From Sequoia sempervirens (lineage: Eukaryota > Streptophyta > Pinopsida > Cupressales > Cupressaceae), in contig VDFB02193867.1 of NCBI GenBank assembly GCA_007258455.2, positions 572,235,057-572,299,056 on the forward strand: a DNA stretch of 64,000 nucleotides, given 5' to 3'. Positions 33,478 to 45,959 of the stretch are shown here, piece after piece. The notes under the pieces are model-generated. The model ran no database searches, had not been told where the DNA came from, and saw only the letters and a list, made by a program, of their open reading frames with translations. Position 1 is the first letter of the stretch. Each line of letters starts with the position of its first letter. The position numbers and the translations under genes are program-made.

Positions 33478-34600
33478 TCGTCGACATTCAGTTTATAGGA
33501 GCAACTGGATGATGAGGAGAAGGATCAACTCCTTTCTCTCAGATTGTATTATGTGACCTTCATGCCCACTATTAGGGTTAATAGAGAACTGTTGACCACG
33601 TTGGCTGAGAGATGGCACTTGAAGACCAACTCCTTTCATTTTCCCATAGGAGAGGCGACAATGACTTTGGAGGACGTTTATTAGATTTTGAGATCACCGA
33701 TCCACGAAGCATGTGTGTCTTATGATCCTGAGCATGGATTTTGGGCCATTGAGGGGACTTATGGGCATGACAAAATTACGGATCTTGGCGTCAAGGAGTA
33801 TGAGATCTGGTGGGAGGTCCTCATAGAGAGATCATCAGTTCGATGTGGTTTTGTATATAGTTATCCTCAAGATTGTCATTCCAAACTGTCGAGGACATGA
33901 GTTTACAGTCAGTTGGGGAGAGATGTTGGTAGGCTTGCTGACCAAAGGGACAATATATGCATGGAGGCCATGCCTACTGCAATGTTATATTTTTAGTTAC
34001 ATGATGTTGCCTATCAAGGGGCTCAGTCCATCAGCTGTGGGACTACATTACTGATGATATAGGCTTGGGAGTACATTGCTGTGTTCTGACCACCAATGGG
34101 GAGGCAGTTAGAAGCTAGTATGCCCTATGTTTTCTTGTATGGTGGAGTGGTCACATAGATGCATGTTGGGGATGTGGGTTACTAGCGTCATGCCATAGAT
34201 TTACTTGCTTCCTTCGTATGGAGACCTTTCTAGGATTGCCAACTGTGGGAGCGTGATGTAGAGTATTTTCCTTGGTGTTGACAAGCCAAATATTTGATTG
34301 GGTGGACAGTCCAATCCTAACACATAATAGAGATGTATCTTCTAGAGCGAGTGTGTAGGCAATTTGGTGAGCGTCAAGGTTTGTCGATGGGTACTGCAGA
34401 GTTCACACAGTCTTCTTGGGAGATTGGACAGTGGGGACATATGATTCTTGTGGTTATGACCGAGCATGACATTGATGCGGTGCAACCTATACAATGGGTT
34501 GCAGGACTAGAGGTTGTAGATGTGGGAACCACTCCCGAGTATGATGCATGGTGGGCCACACATAGGCTAAATCCCTTGACTGACCTTGATTAGTCAATGT
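33478..34600 (+). pseudogene. Plant mobile domain (PMD) gene, antisense inside the gypsy element
   Basis: The plus-strand translation gives RVNRELLTTLAERWHLKTNS FHFP-type sequence, then GEATMTLEDVY (usual form GEMTVTLQDVA), ILRSPIHEACVSY and, after a frame shift near 33850, SWGEMLVGLLTKGTIYAWRP. Farther on YLLERVCRQFGERQGL, a QPIQWV block and PEYDAWWATHRLNP fit the end of the domain (LERxxRQFG, YxxWW). In-frame stops (near 33496 and 33680) and shifts make it a pseudogene. PMD proteins occur as plant nuclear genes and as extra frames in some LTR elements; their role in the element is not settled. Downstream 34600-35470 is GGA-rich and would encode an acidic, low-complexity tail. Confidence 0.75.
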
Positions 34601-35573
34601 CGGAAGAGCGGAGAGGCAGGGGCCCATGAGGCTGGTTCAAAGGATGGGGAAAAAGAGGATATGGGAGCCAAGGGGATGGATGTAGAGGGGATGATGGTGG
34701 TGATGATGGCCAGGGAGGGCACAGAGGCTAGGTTAGGTAGAGGAGAGTGAGGGGATAGAGTGTGGTTAGACCACTTTCACTGATCAAGGAGGAGCCTGAG
34801 TAGGAGGGGTCAAGAGTAGAGGGGGAGTAGGAGGGACCTCGTTCCGAGGGAGAGCAATAGGAGTTAGCCATGGCAGAGGAGGAGTGAATCAAAGAGGAGG
34901 ACATGGGAGAGGAGGAGTGGATGGTCAGAGCAGAGATAGTGATGAGAGAGCAGCATGGTGAGGGGTTTGAGGATGTGTCGATCATGGAGGGACCAATTGA
35001 TCATAGGATAGAAGATCTGTAGGAATGTCTTGATGCTGCAGATGCATGGATATAGGCACTAGAGGTTGAGGTTGGCCAGCTTAGGATAGAGAGGGATCTA
35101 GCAGTCATTGGCACATAGAGGGTAGATTAGCAATGTTTGGACTTTATTACTACTATCAATGGGCCCGCAGGTGAGCTAGAGCACTAGTTATTTTAGGCAG
35201 GTCAGGAGGCCAGTTATTACAAAGATTTGTATGAGCTTTAGGTACCCTCGGTTGAGAGAGCACCATCCTATATTCAAACACGCAACCACAACATATCTCA
35301 CTCACGTTGGTCGTAGAGCAATGGTGGAGTCAGTCAACCTAGACCGTCTCCTTATGATCAACCGCCATCAGGGTTAGGGCATAGGCCATCAGGGTCACAA
35401 AAACTAGAGGACAAACATGATCAATAGCCTTCCCCACAACCATCCCCTTCAGAGACATGGGTAGCTTTGGCTAGAGCATATTTATGATATGTATTTAGAA
35501 ATTTATAGTTTTTATCAAGCCTATGAGCTCCATTTTGAGAGACATCATGATTTTTTACTGTGACACTCCTTTT

Positions 35574-35607
35574 GATATATATATATGTGTGTGTGAGAGA
35601 GAGAGAT
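35574..35607 (+). repeat. Compound microsatellite (AT)n(GT)n(GA)n
   Basis: Short AT, GT and GA dinucleotide runs in succession, followed by a stretch to about 36000 dominated by ATG/TAT words. Lies in the 3' untranslated part of the gypsy element. Confidence 0.85.
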
Positions 35608-37950
35608 GCATGATTTTGGAAATGACTATATGATTTGTGTTCCTATGTTATGTATTTATTATTTCATGTGATGGATTATGATGCTATATGGTGTTTATAC
35701 ATTTTATATGGTTACGAGATGATTCTATATGTTATAATACATTATGGATGTGTAATGTATGGTTTATACTTATGCACTTAACCTTTATGATGTTATGGAT
35801 GCATTGTGATTATGACATGATGATTATGAATGCAATGCTATGTATGATTTCTTTTCATGTTATGAAAATGCAATGTTTATGTAATGTGATGTACGTTAAT
35901 GGATTATGGATACTAGGATGACGCAATATGATTATAACATGTAGTACCAATGTGGATGCATGTATGATTCCTATGATGAAATGCTATCTATGTTTTTTGT
36001 ATTTTCAGATGCAATATGGATGAACTAATTTGTTTATGATGGTGTCTACATACCTCTAACATGATTATGTATGCAAGATATTTTTGTGTGTCACAATATT
36101 CCATCAAGATGTGGATAAAATAAATGTTAGCATGGAGGACATGGATGTTAGCATGGAGTTATTTGAGACAAAGAAAGATTGATATTTTGCTTGATAGATG
36201 CTAGGATTTTCATTTAATCACCATTGGGTGTTAAACATATGGAAAATGGACAATAAACACTATGGTATGACATAGACTGAGGTGTGCAATGTTATCCACT
36301 TGCAAAAAATAGACACTAATTAGACAAGGAATGTCATGACTCATACTAGGAGTGAAGTTTCCCCAGTCTTTTTGCTAAGAAAATCCACAAACAACAATCA
36401 AAGAAAAGTAGGCCGTGAGACATCATTGCTCCTCTAAATCCTTCTTAGGACATCCTCGAGGTGGCTAGTAACATGACCGAAAGAAATCAATAGAAAGATA
36501 AGACAAACTAGGCCAACAAAGTCAACAACCATATAGATCATTTTCCAATGATTGTTTGCTGATAAGATTGACGAGATTGATTGATTGATAACACCTAGTT
36601 TCAGAAAGGGAAACATGTCGTATAAGACGTCAAGTCTGGTTTCAACCATGCAACCGCCTATATAAGGAAAATAATAAGGTTGATGAATGAAGATGTCTGG
36701 TTTCAAGGACACATCTTGTATAAGACAAATGATAGGATTGGGTTTGGTTTCAAGAGATGAGGAAAGTCATATAAGATGTCGACTCTGGTTTCAAAAATGA
36801 CACCTCTTGTATAAGACCATTGATTGACAAGTTTGATGTTGATTTGGTGTTTGAATGATTAGACAATTGACTGGTTTGGTTTGAGACTAGCTGGATAGTT
36901 AGTCTGCTAGTTCATGATTTGGTTGAGGTTTTGATGTCCGTTTGATTATTGTTTGTGTTTGTTGAAAGTGTCAATTTTAGAAAAGGATGACTTATTATGG
37001 TATGGAAAGGTGCAACAAACCCTAAGGAACTAACCTAATTCCTCGGGGGCTCATTAGAGATGGCCTTGCCTACATTATACACACAAAGACATTGTAGTTT
37101 GACTGACACTTGACCACAAATAGTTTATTATGGACTGAATCATGATTGACTCGACAAACCTTAAGGGATTGACCTAGTGCCTCAGGGGCATCGAAGAGGG
37201 CCTTTCCTACGTGACATTCCCAAAGGAAATGTAGTTCAACTGGACTTAGATTGACATGATTGGCACTATTTTTTGGATTTTGAAGGTTATTTGGATGTTT
37301 TTAGGTTTTGACATGTTTTGATTTTTTTGGATTTTTGACATGTTTTGATTTTTTTGGATTTCTAACATGTTTTAATTTTTTTGGATTTTGACATGTTTTG
37401 ATTTTTTGGGGTTTTTGACATGTTTTGATTTTTTTGGATTTTTGATATAATGACCTCCAATACCAAGTCTACGATCCATTGAAGACATGAGTTAAGTTTT
37501 TTTCCCCCATTCAGGTATAGGACCAACTTATATTAGGGATGGAATTGGATAAGCCTTGTTGTGGATGGATATGAAAGGAAAAAGGTGTGAAATGTCAATC
37601 GTTCTAGGATATGGGAAGGACAACAAAGCTTATTATGGACAATGTGTGGAAATGTGGAGACAAATTTATTATGAGAGAGGGTGGAAAATTAGATAGAATG
37701 ATGGTAGATGATGGAGCACAAATTGACTACACATGGCACCTGTTTGCTAGGTTTTCACTATGGTACTTATCCAAAGTGCCACCGAAGTGGTTTTCACTAT
37801 TAGACAAATTATTTCTCTTTACTATTTTCATAATTTTTTGGATTTTTTTGGAGTCACACAAGACACTTGTTTGCCAATTTTTCATCAAGGTGATAGTTTT
37901 TTTTATAATTTTTTTGTATTTTTTAAGTTTTTTGACAAAGGCTCTCTGAA
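35608..37950 (-). other. Gypsy internal non-coding region with subrepeats
   Basis: Three sets of diverged direct repeats: a TCTGGTTTCAA ... TATAAGA word 36600-36820, a pair of ~120-bp blocks with CTAA/CTTAAGG and CCTCGGGGGC/CCTCAGGGGC at 37016-37250, and a ~29-bp tandem array of TTTGACATGTTTTGATTTTT at about 37300-37445. No coding sequence is supported; an open frame at 37611-37949 (+) is low in complexity. Long subrepeat regions between pol and the 3' LTR are common in large plant gypsy elements. Confidence 0.55.
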
Positions 37951-37951
37951 G

Positions 37952-38110
37952 CTAGGTGTAGAATTTACGCAAGTGCATGCTATTGATAGGCTCTAACAAT
38001 GGTTCACCTTCAAGAGTGGAAAGTTGATAAGCACCAAATATGTACACTATTGTTATGATGTACAAACCCAACCAATTAGGTTCATATCTAGATGACCATG
38101 CTAGATGAAG
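37952..38110 (-). pseudogene. Gypsy integrase C-terminal remnant
   Basis: The minus-strand sequence YEPNWLGLYIITIVYIFGAY followed by QLSTLEGEPLLEPINSMHLR matches the end of Ty3/gypsy integrases (GxYxLxxxEGxxLxxPINxxHLKRFY). The catalytic core and HHCC zinc region are not present upstream, where instead the protease linker lies, so a deletion removed RT, RNase H and most of integrase. Confidence 0.7.
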
Positions 38111-38192
38111 GGATATGTTTTGAACAAAGGATGCAAATGGCGGATATGAAGGATGATGGGTGTGGTGGAAAAAGGGAGCTAGGGTATGATTC

Positions 38193-39393
38193 CTAATGAA
38201 AACTACATGGGCCATCAGGCTTCACATGAAAAGGAGTTTGGGCAACCAGTGAGCTACAATACGTGAAGGGGTTGTCATCAAAGGTCCATTGAGAAACATC
38301 TCCAAGAGGGATGGAGTGATATGATGAGTGTATGGATATGGGTGGGTTTGGTAAAGTGTATGGATTGGGTGAAGATGAATATTTTGGATCCACAAGCTCA
38401 CATTTTGCTATTTTTTTGACAAATTTCCATTGCTCTTTTGGACAAAGAGGCATAATTGGAGGTTAATTCTTTATCGCTTTCATTCTTGAATTTTATTTTC
38501 ATCTTTAACTTTCCCAATATTGTCTAATTTTGACTAAAGTACTTTTCTTGATCTTTCTTTCTTTTTATTTTGAATCTCCATTTAAAGAAGGTGCTTTCAC
38601 TTTTTATTCCTAAGTTATATCCTCATTATTTTCTTGAGGTGATACTTTTGGATCCATGTCTATGAGGTGGATGAACATGGATGAGATGAATGAGATAGAT
38701 GAAGTGGTAGGAATATGTAGTTCATAAGGAAGGTTGGAAATGCACTCGATGGATTCTTCACGAGTATCCTTTTTGATGCTGTTAACATCAAAGGAGGCTT
38801 GCACATCCTTAACGAGTTAGAAATAAGGTCCAATAGAGGTAGTGGTAGGAGATGCATACCCTAACTCAAGATGGATGAAATGGAAGGGTGATAGCTCATA
38901 ATATGGAGTGGAAGGAAAAGGATCATGAGATGGAGAGGGATGATCTTGTATTTCCTCAGTAGGATCATGATAAAAAAGTGGATTATCATAAATATCATGA
39001 TAAAACATGGGATTATCATGGACATGAAAGGATTGGGATGGAGTGGACATGGTAAGGACTGAAGGATCTTCAGGATTGAAAAGGATTTATGTCCTGGCAT
39101 CTAGTCATCTGTTTGCATGCTCTTACAAAGATTTGGAGCTGACTTAACATTGTCCTTAGGGTCTAGATCTTATTAGAAACATTAATGTCTCCACTTTTAA
39201 ACTTGGGTGATGTAGAGAAGTTTGTGATGCAAAATGAATCATCGATATGATACTCTCTAGGTCCCAGGTCTTGAATATGGATCTTGGAAATGGAAAATGG
39301 AATTGTGGACGTGGATGCTTTGTTCAAAGTGGAAGGATCAATGCAATGGGATGAAGTGGATGATGAAATTCTTGATTGATTGGAACTTTCCAT
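38193..39393 (-). pseudogene. Gypsy protease-to-RT linker
   Basis: Minus-strand frames are rich in Ser, Pro, His and Asp (for example DNPLFYHDPTEEIQDHPSPS). They contain no catalytic motif and are broken between frames. The position just after protease suggests a polyprotein linker, but it could also be unrelated sequence. Confidence 0.4.
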
Positions 39394-39528
39394 TTGGGTA
39401 TTCCCCTTAGGTTGCTACAAACTGAAAAGGGTCAGGATCACTAGCTATTGTGATCTCAAGCCATTGTGGGGAAATTTTAGGCATTGGTGGTATGTGGATG
39501 GGACGACCTTAATGACATGAATCCATGG

Positions 39529-39762
39529 TCAGCCAAGGAGGAGATTATAGGGGATATCTAGGTCCAACACTTGGAATGTTGTATCTAATATGGTAGGCCC
39601 AACTTTGATAGGTAGTGAAATGACACCCTTGGAAGAGCACTCTTCATCATTGTAAGTCTTTATGATAATACTATTTGTTGTATCCACATAAGCTTTAGAG
39701 AAACCTAATATTGTAACCAATTTTAAAGTGCAAATATTCAATCCCGCACTACCATCTACCAA
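39529..39762 (-). pseudogene. Gypsy aspartic protease
   Basis: The translation starts with VDGSAGLNICTLKLVTILGF, where the usual retropepsin form is VDxGAGLNxCxL, and ends LDLDIPYNLLLG, matching the conserved (I/L)LG strand of the fold. The region upstream to 40043 is decayed. It cuts the gag-pol polyprotein in active elements. Confidence 0.8.
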
Positions 39763-40043
39763 GACTCATCTGATTTTATGTTTATTGACATAGACATCTA
39801 GGTGTAGAGGATCATTATGGTTCGACTTTTATGAGAAGTCTTGGTTAGAAAAGGTGACATGATGGGCGTTGGCTAAGTATACTTGGTCTGATTTTTGTTG
39901 AAAGGTTTGATTTCTCCTTTAGAAATAAGTGCATTCTCAAGAGTGGTACCTTTTTCCACTAGGTCGAAAAATGTGGTACAACAATGCACTTGCAATTGGT
40001 ATTTCAGATATGTGACCAAGTTTTTGACAAAAATGACAACCCT

Positions 40044-41200
40044 CTATTTTTTAGGTATCTCACAAGGACATCTACTAGCCAAAATCCTCCATATTTGGAA
40101 GAATGATATGAATGTATCCCCTTCCTCTTGTTTAGTGTGACATAATGTTGCTATGGTAATGTCATTTTCAATGTTGTAAGCAAAATGCATCACAAATTTG
40201 TCTGCTAGTTCATCCCATGTTCTTATGCCTGTAGGTAAATCAACAAACCATTCAAGTGCTTGTCCTATGAGACTTCTCGGGAATAATATCATTAGGTACA
40301 TGTGTTAAAATGTGATGTTTGTGCAAGCCATGTGAAAATCCCTCACATGTTCAATTGGGCTTCCCTTTCCTCTATATTTGGTAAAATTTGGAATGACATA
40401 GTTGTGAGGAAAGGGAGGCATGCATATGCTCTTGTCAAAAGGATATGGACATAAATCTTGTGTGGAGTAGGTCTTTTATGTTGAGATTTGCATGTTTTCA
40501 ACTTGTATTTGTAGTGCAAGCATTTGGTTTATCAAGACATCAACTTGAGTCAATGATGTATCCACTAGATTAGTAACTGCGTTATGATATAGGGGGCCCA
40601 TGTTTGAGTTTTGCAATCCAATATTTGGGGTGGATGAATTGAGGTTGGTCCCAAATGCGTGTGATGGATTTTGGTTTTGAATGTTATGAGTGAAAGATGG
40701 AATTTGGTTTTGGACATTGGGAGTGAAGGTTGGGATTTAGTTGATGTGATTCATATTGGATTGAGTTTGTAGTGGGATTGAACTTGTTTGACCATGTGTA
40801 TTTTGGTCTCCATATTGTTGAAAAGGCCCTTGTGTGTTGCTTTATAGAGGAATACTTGTACTAGGACCTTGTTGTGATGTGCTGGTGTTCAAGTTCAAAT
40901 TGAAATTTGGTGTGGTGTTTGTCTTTGGCTTAGGCCCATTGGTATAAACCTTTCACATTTTAGGTGGATTGCTGCATGATGTGTTTTGACCTATTGAAAA
41001 ATGATTGGATGATGAATTCCCCATAGCATTAGATGAAGAGCCAAACGAGTTAAATGTATTGCTAGGGGGTTGTCATAGCTTGTGAACCTTGTGTTCCAAA
41101 TATTGGTGTCAGATTGACTATTGTGGTGCTTTGTGGTGTCCCTCCTAATGGCATAGGAGCATGTATTTGTGGAATAGTGTGATTAGGAGTAGATGCATTG
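40044..41200 (-). pseudogene. Gypsy gag (capsid) region
   Basis: 40044-40301 encodes FPRSLIGQALEWFVDLPTGI, TWDELADKFVMHFAYNIEND and KQEEGDTFISFFQIWRILA, the capsid (Retrotrans_gag) signature of Ty3/gypsy elements. Upstream, frames give CPYPFDKSICMPPFPHNYVI and a long Gln/Asn-rich stretch reaching about 41200. Stops and shifts are frequent. No zinc knuckle was seen. Confidence 0.82.
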
Positions 41201-43495
41201 TAGTTTAAAGGCCAACTTAAATGACAAATATTGATTGATGAAAAGACAAGGTTAAGGAAATCTAAATTTGTGACAATGATCTTATCAAAGGACGTATGAT
41301 AAGTTTTCCTAGTTGAAAGTCTGCAAAAGTGTATGCAACTAATGAATGACCTAGGGTTTGACTTAAGGTGTATGCAACTAAAGAATGTAATGGAAACCTA
41401 AGTGTATGCAATGAAATGAATGGGATGAAATGAGCAATTTTGTAGTCTAATGAGATTATTATTATCAATAATTGATCCAAAATGAGACTACACAAGACTC
41501 TCCCAAAATTTTGGAAACTAGAAAATGTAGTTCACTGTCTCTCAATTATGTTTTACTATCTTATGAAATTGCATCTCACTATCTATCAAATGTAGTTTAC
41601 TGTCCCATGAATGTGGGTTCACTATTTTCAATAGATGTGTCTTATTGTTTTGCAATTGTGGCATACTATTTTGTAGATGCAGTGAATAGTGTTTTGACCC
41701 TAGTTTGAATGTTTTGGATTTATTTTTCATTTGGGTATTTGTAAAATATGATTGAAGACATGACAAAAAATATAAAAAACAATTCTTGGTTGTTGAATTT
41801 TTTATATTTTATGCATTATGTGTATCTTCAAGGGTTATTCACCCTGATTTTGATGGGTCTAATCACAATTTGAAAAAACTTCACACACATAAAACACTTC
41901 CTAATTGTAAGGTCAATGGCCAATGACAGAAAATATCAGGCCCACAACTTGGAATATCCTTTGACGCAAATGTAGGGACACCTTAATGGGTGTGTACACT
42001 CTTGTCTTTGCGAGAGAGGACATGTAGGGGACTCCAAGACTGGAAGGATGACCCAATCACCCTCTCCTCGAAAAGCTACAAGTAACTTATGCTAAGTCGG
42101 GGATTTCTATCTCATCTCAAGGGAGCCATATGGTGAGTAACTTCAAGGTGGGATGCTACACCTTTGCATTGAGAATGATGATACCAAAAATAACTCAAGC
42201 AATAAGGGTGGGACTTTAACTAATTGGTTTGTAGTTGCTGCTCAAGGACTTAATGCCTTGTGAGCATCCAACAAGCCACTTAAGGCTTTAACCAACCCTA
42301 CTTGGGTACATTAGAATACCACACATAAATGTGAGTACTTCCTCTTTTTCGATTGGCACTGTACAGAAAAGGCTAATGTTAGTTTGGACTTGGCTTTGGC
42401 CTTATCCTTTTATATAGTGGTTTGAAGGAAGAAACACTTTGGGTCGTACCCCTTAGAGTGATTACTTCTCCAAAGGTAGGCCCTTCTAAAGAGTTATACC
42501 AAAGCGATACAAATACAATGCTTTTGATCTCCAAGATCATATAAAAATGCAAGGAGAGAGCATACATATGTATTTTCTCACATTAGCAAATGTTCATTAA
42601 CCTTTAGAAATAAAATGTGTGGTGTGAAAATGAAAGTGTTGAGAAGCGTTTTTGATTCCCAAGATCATATAAAATGTGAGGGAAGAGAATACACACCTCT
42701 AAACACAAACAAAATCATCAAGCAAAGCAAACAATGGTTCTTTTTAATCCCAAATTGAAAATATGACAATGAAAAGACACTTGGTTCTTTTTAGTTCCCA
42801 AATCCAAATAAAACCCTACAAGAACATGGATTAGTAGTATTGATAATGATATTTTGTCCCAATGAATGCCACAAGTTGCCAACCAAACATTAGTAACACA
42901 AAAACCTCTATTCTACCAAATGGAAAGGGTATAAAATGATAAACTCTAAATTAAAACCCTAATTACCAATAATATGTAGATGCAACTCACTGTGTCACAG
43001 ATGCGATTCACTGTATTGGAGCAAATGTGGCGAACCAAATTGTGACTACGATGAAACAAATTACGAATGCGGTGGACTGTCAAAGTAGATGTGACTCATG
43101 GTCAAAATAGATGCAACTCACAGTATTACATATGTGGCACACAACCTGAAAGTTGCAAAAACACTCAAGTCTAGAATTTTTTTGAAAATATCGAAATGGA
43201 AATATTGCAAGTATCCTATCAAGATGTGAAAATAAAAACCAAGGACTCAAGAAATGACAGAAAACCACAAGAATACATTGATTTAATAATTTTCCCTAAA
43301 GTTAAAAAAATGTGGCTTTTGATGCCATAGATGTGATGTTTTGCCTTCACAAATGCATTGTGATGTCTATGAAATGTGTCCTTCCATACCATGAATGTGT
43401 CACACTATCTCTCAAATGCATCGTTTTTCCTTATGGATGCATTGTAGACTTGAAACACAAAATTTCTCACAAATTCTTTCAAATCTGATTATTTC
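41201..43495 (-). other. Gypsy 5' leader region
   Basis: About 2.3 kb between 5' LTR and gag with no recognised gene. It contains diverged repeats of the type TGTATGCAACTAA (41325-41420) and GATGCGATTCACTGT-like words (42975-43140, 43320-43445). Confidence 0.45.
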
Positions 43496-43511
43496 ACGTT
43501 ACGTTCACCAA
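43496..43511 (-). other. Gypsy primer-binding site
   Basis: One base after the 5' LTR the minus strand reads TGGTGAACGTAACGTG. It begins TGG as expected for pairing with the CCA end of a tRNA; the tRNA is not identified here. Confidence 0.6.
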
Positions 43512-44535
43512 TGTAGAATAGGGTAAAATTAAGGTAAAAGGAATGAACCCATAAAACTCAAACACTAAAGGCCCTAAACCAACAATGAAGCACAAATGAA
43601 CATAGAAACATAAAATAATGGAGCAATATTACCATAATTCCTATGCCATGGTTGATTCACTTTCATTGCTCTTCTCCATTTTGCTTTATATGCTTGATTG
43701 CCCTCATATTTTGAGTATCCAACAATAAGCCTAGTGATAGTGATAGAAAAATATTGAAGATTGTACTTGTCTCCTTGAATATCATCTACTTGAAATGACA
43801 ATGATAGGTCTCTTTTATAGAAAACCAAATTTAAATGAAGGGCTAGGATTAAAAGCCAATATGACATGAAATCAATGGCCAAGATTGCTTGAGAAGCAAT
43901 GAAATATGGTTAGGGAAAAATTAGGGAAAAGATAGGGTTTGGTTAAGGATGGACGATGAAGATTAAATTATAAATTAATTCAATCAAGGGTGGAAATTAA
44001 ATGAGATGTGAATAGATAAGAATGATAGAGATAAAGGGGTTGGCACATAAAAAGAAGTTACTAGAGAAAATTAAATAATTATAAAATTATTTAATTTAGG
44101 AGGGAAAGTGAATAATTAAATAATTTAAACAATTATTTAATTATAGAAGAAGAGGGAAAAGGTTGACTTTTAATTAAATAATAATTTAATTCAAAAGTAT
44201 AGAAAAAGGACAAATTAGCAAATACTTAAATAAATAGAATTTATTTAATTATAGAAGAAAAATGGAAAATAATTAAATACAATAGGAATTTATTTAATTA
44301 TAGAGGAAAAGAGAATTAATTAATAATTTAATTGAATTTAAATAAAATTTAATTAATTAATCAAGGAGGAATAAGAAGAAAATGAATTAATTAAATAATT
44401 AAAAATTATTTAATTAATAGGAGAATGTCCTTAGGGGATAATCAAATAATTATTATTTTTTAATTATGCAAGTAGAAGGAAGAATTGATATGAAAATGTG
44501 GGTTCATAGGAAAAGGACAATTTTTAATGTCTACA
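43512..44535 (-). repeat. Gypsy 5' LTR
   Basis: 1024 bp, plus-strand ends TGTAGAATAG and AATGTCTACA, so both TG and CA termini are intact. Its match to 31358-32444 includes CCATGGTTGATTCAC and the TAATTAAATAATT-rich blocks. Confidence 0.92.
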
Positions 44536-44540
44536 CCTAC

Positions 44541-45955
44541 AACCAAATATTAGCACAAGATTATATATAACCAAAATGATCATGTAAACAAAAGATTAGA
44601 AGGAAATCAGAAAGAGTCAGTAAAGAAAAACTCTAAAGAACCACTAAATCTTGCAAAATTTGAAAACCCTAAGAAAGACCCTAAGAGAAACCCTAATATC
44701 TGATTTTTTTAGAGAACTTGCAAATATAATGTTAGGGAGCATAAACATGCACAAAAATACACTAAAAGTAAAAAAAAGATGCCCAAATCTGAAGCGCTAC
44801 TATGTGAGACACAAGAAAAACACAATAGAAAATAGAGGCATTGAAATATAAGACATAAGTGCCACAATAACAAATAGAAGTTATGAACCATAAGATAGAA
44901 GTGCCAAATTAGAAGACATAAGCGTTTAATCATAGTTGTAGGCAATATTCTAGAAACCTACATGAAACTTCAAAAAACTCACTAAAAAATCAATTAGTGA
45001 CAAGGAAATGGGTCCTACTATGCATGCCAAAATATATGAATACAAATGACATAAATGAAATATGCATAAAATCTAACCTATTCAAACCAAATACATGCAA
45101 ACCTCAAAAAAAATTAAGTGATGTGTTGATGATACACGAGATGTGGTTTCCCATGATATTAGGAGCATGATGGTATGATCAAGATGATTCAATAGAAAAT
45201 TAGACAACATAACAATATGATAAAGACATGTTCTCAAATAGGATGAGAGGCCTCTAATTTATAAAAAAATTATAAGAGAAATCAAGGGCTTAGATGCATT
45301 GTTTGATGGATGGCTAAGATTGATTGAGGATTATATTTTGGATCAAAATTTCTAGTCATGTGAGGAATAAAGGATAGGTTTAGGATTTGATTAGGGAAAA
45401 ATATTTATTTGAATGGTTGATATTTGGAGATGTAGTATGAAATAGATGGATGGGATGCAAAGTTAATTTTAATTTTGCATCCTTTCACATGTGAGAGATT
45501 AAATATGGGAAGGATACTTTGACAGAAAATATGCATCCAACCAATATAATTTCCACATAACCCAATAGAGAAATATATGCAAACAAGTATTCAAAATCCA
45601 TATGCAAAAGAATTGATAACATACCATCAAAGATGACACAAGATAACCTAGGAAACCCCTCAAGAGAGAAAAACAAAACCTTCAAAAGCATTCATCACTC
45701 ATTATTCATCAATAAGGATTACAATACATCTTCAAAATCTCCATGAATACCCTTGAAACATCAAGACCTCTACAAGCACTCTGTGTGAACAAGCATGTAA
45801 CCACACATCCCATGCCATGATTCAAACCTCACAAATAACAACAAGAGATGCTCTCAACCCCTTAACCAAAATGACCAATTAGCCAACCTTAGAAAACTAT
45901 GCAGTGCTTGCTTTATAATCATAATCTCACACAAAACCACCAAGTGGTATTACAT
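44541..45955. other. Unassigned sequence flanking the gypsy insertion
   Basis: Contains ATAAGTGCCACAATA (about 44847), which also occurs near 30868 on the other side of the gypsy element, so the pre-insertion locus carried this repeat type. 45030-45105 is shared with 25007-25075. No gene recognised. Confidence 0.35.
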
Positions 45956-45959
45956 GATA

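Larger units (their letters stand above)
31358..44535 (-). mobile_element. Ty3/gypsy LTR retrotransposon, 13.2 kb, defective, TSD CCTAC
   Basis: Two related LTRs (31358-32444 and 43512-44535), a primer site, a polypurine tract and identical CCTAC at 31353-31357 and 44536-44540 define a complete insertion read on the minus strand. The order from the 5' LTR is: long leader, gag (~41.2-40.0 kb), protease (39.76-39.53 kb), linker, an integrase C-terminus (38.1-37.95 kb), ~3 kb of repeat-rich sequence, an antisense PMD pseudogene (33.5-34.6 kb), then the 3' LTR. Reverse transcriptase, RNase H and the integrase core are missing. The long LTRs, QN-rich gag and extra antisense frame resemble the Tat group; lineage is inferred without the RT. 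Confidence 0.9.

Noticed and set aside
37611..37949. 112-codon plus-strand frame with hydrophobic end as a membrane protein
   Set aside because: The Phe/Ile-rich end is translation of T-rich low-complexity DNA in the gypsy 3' region, next to T-rich subrepeats.
43496..43511. Assigning the gypsy primer site to a particular tRNA
   Set aside because: The 16 bases do not match a tRNA 3' end that I can name with confidence.
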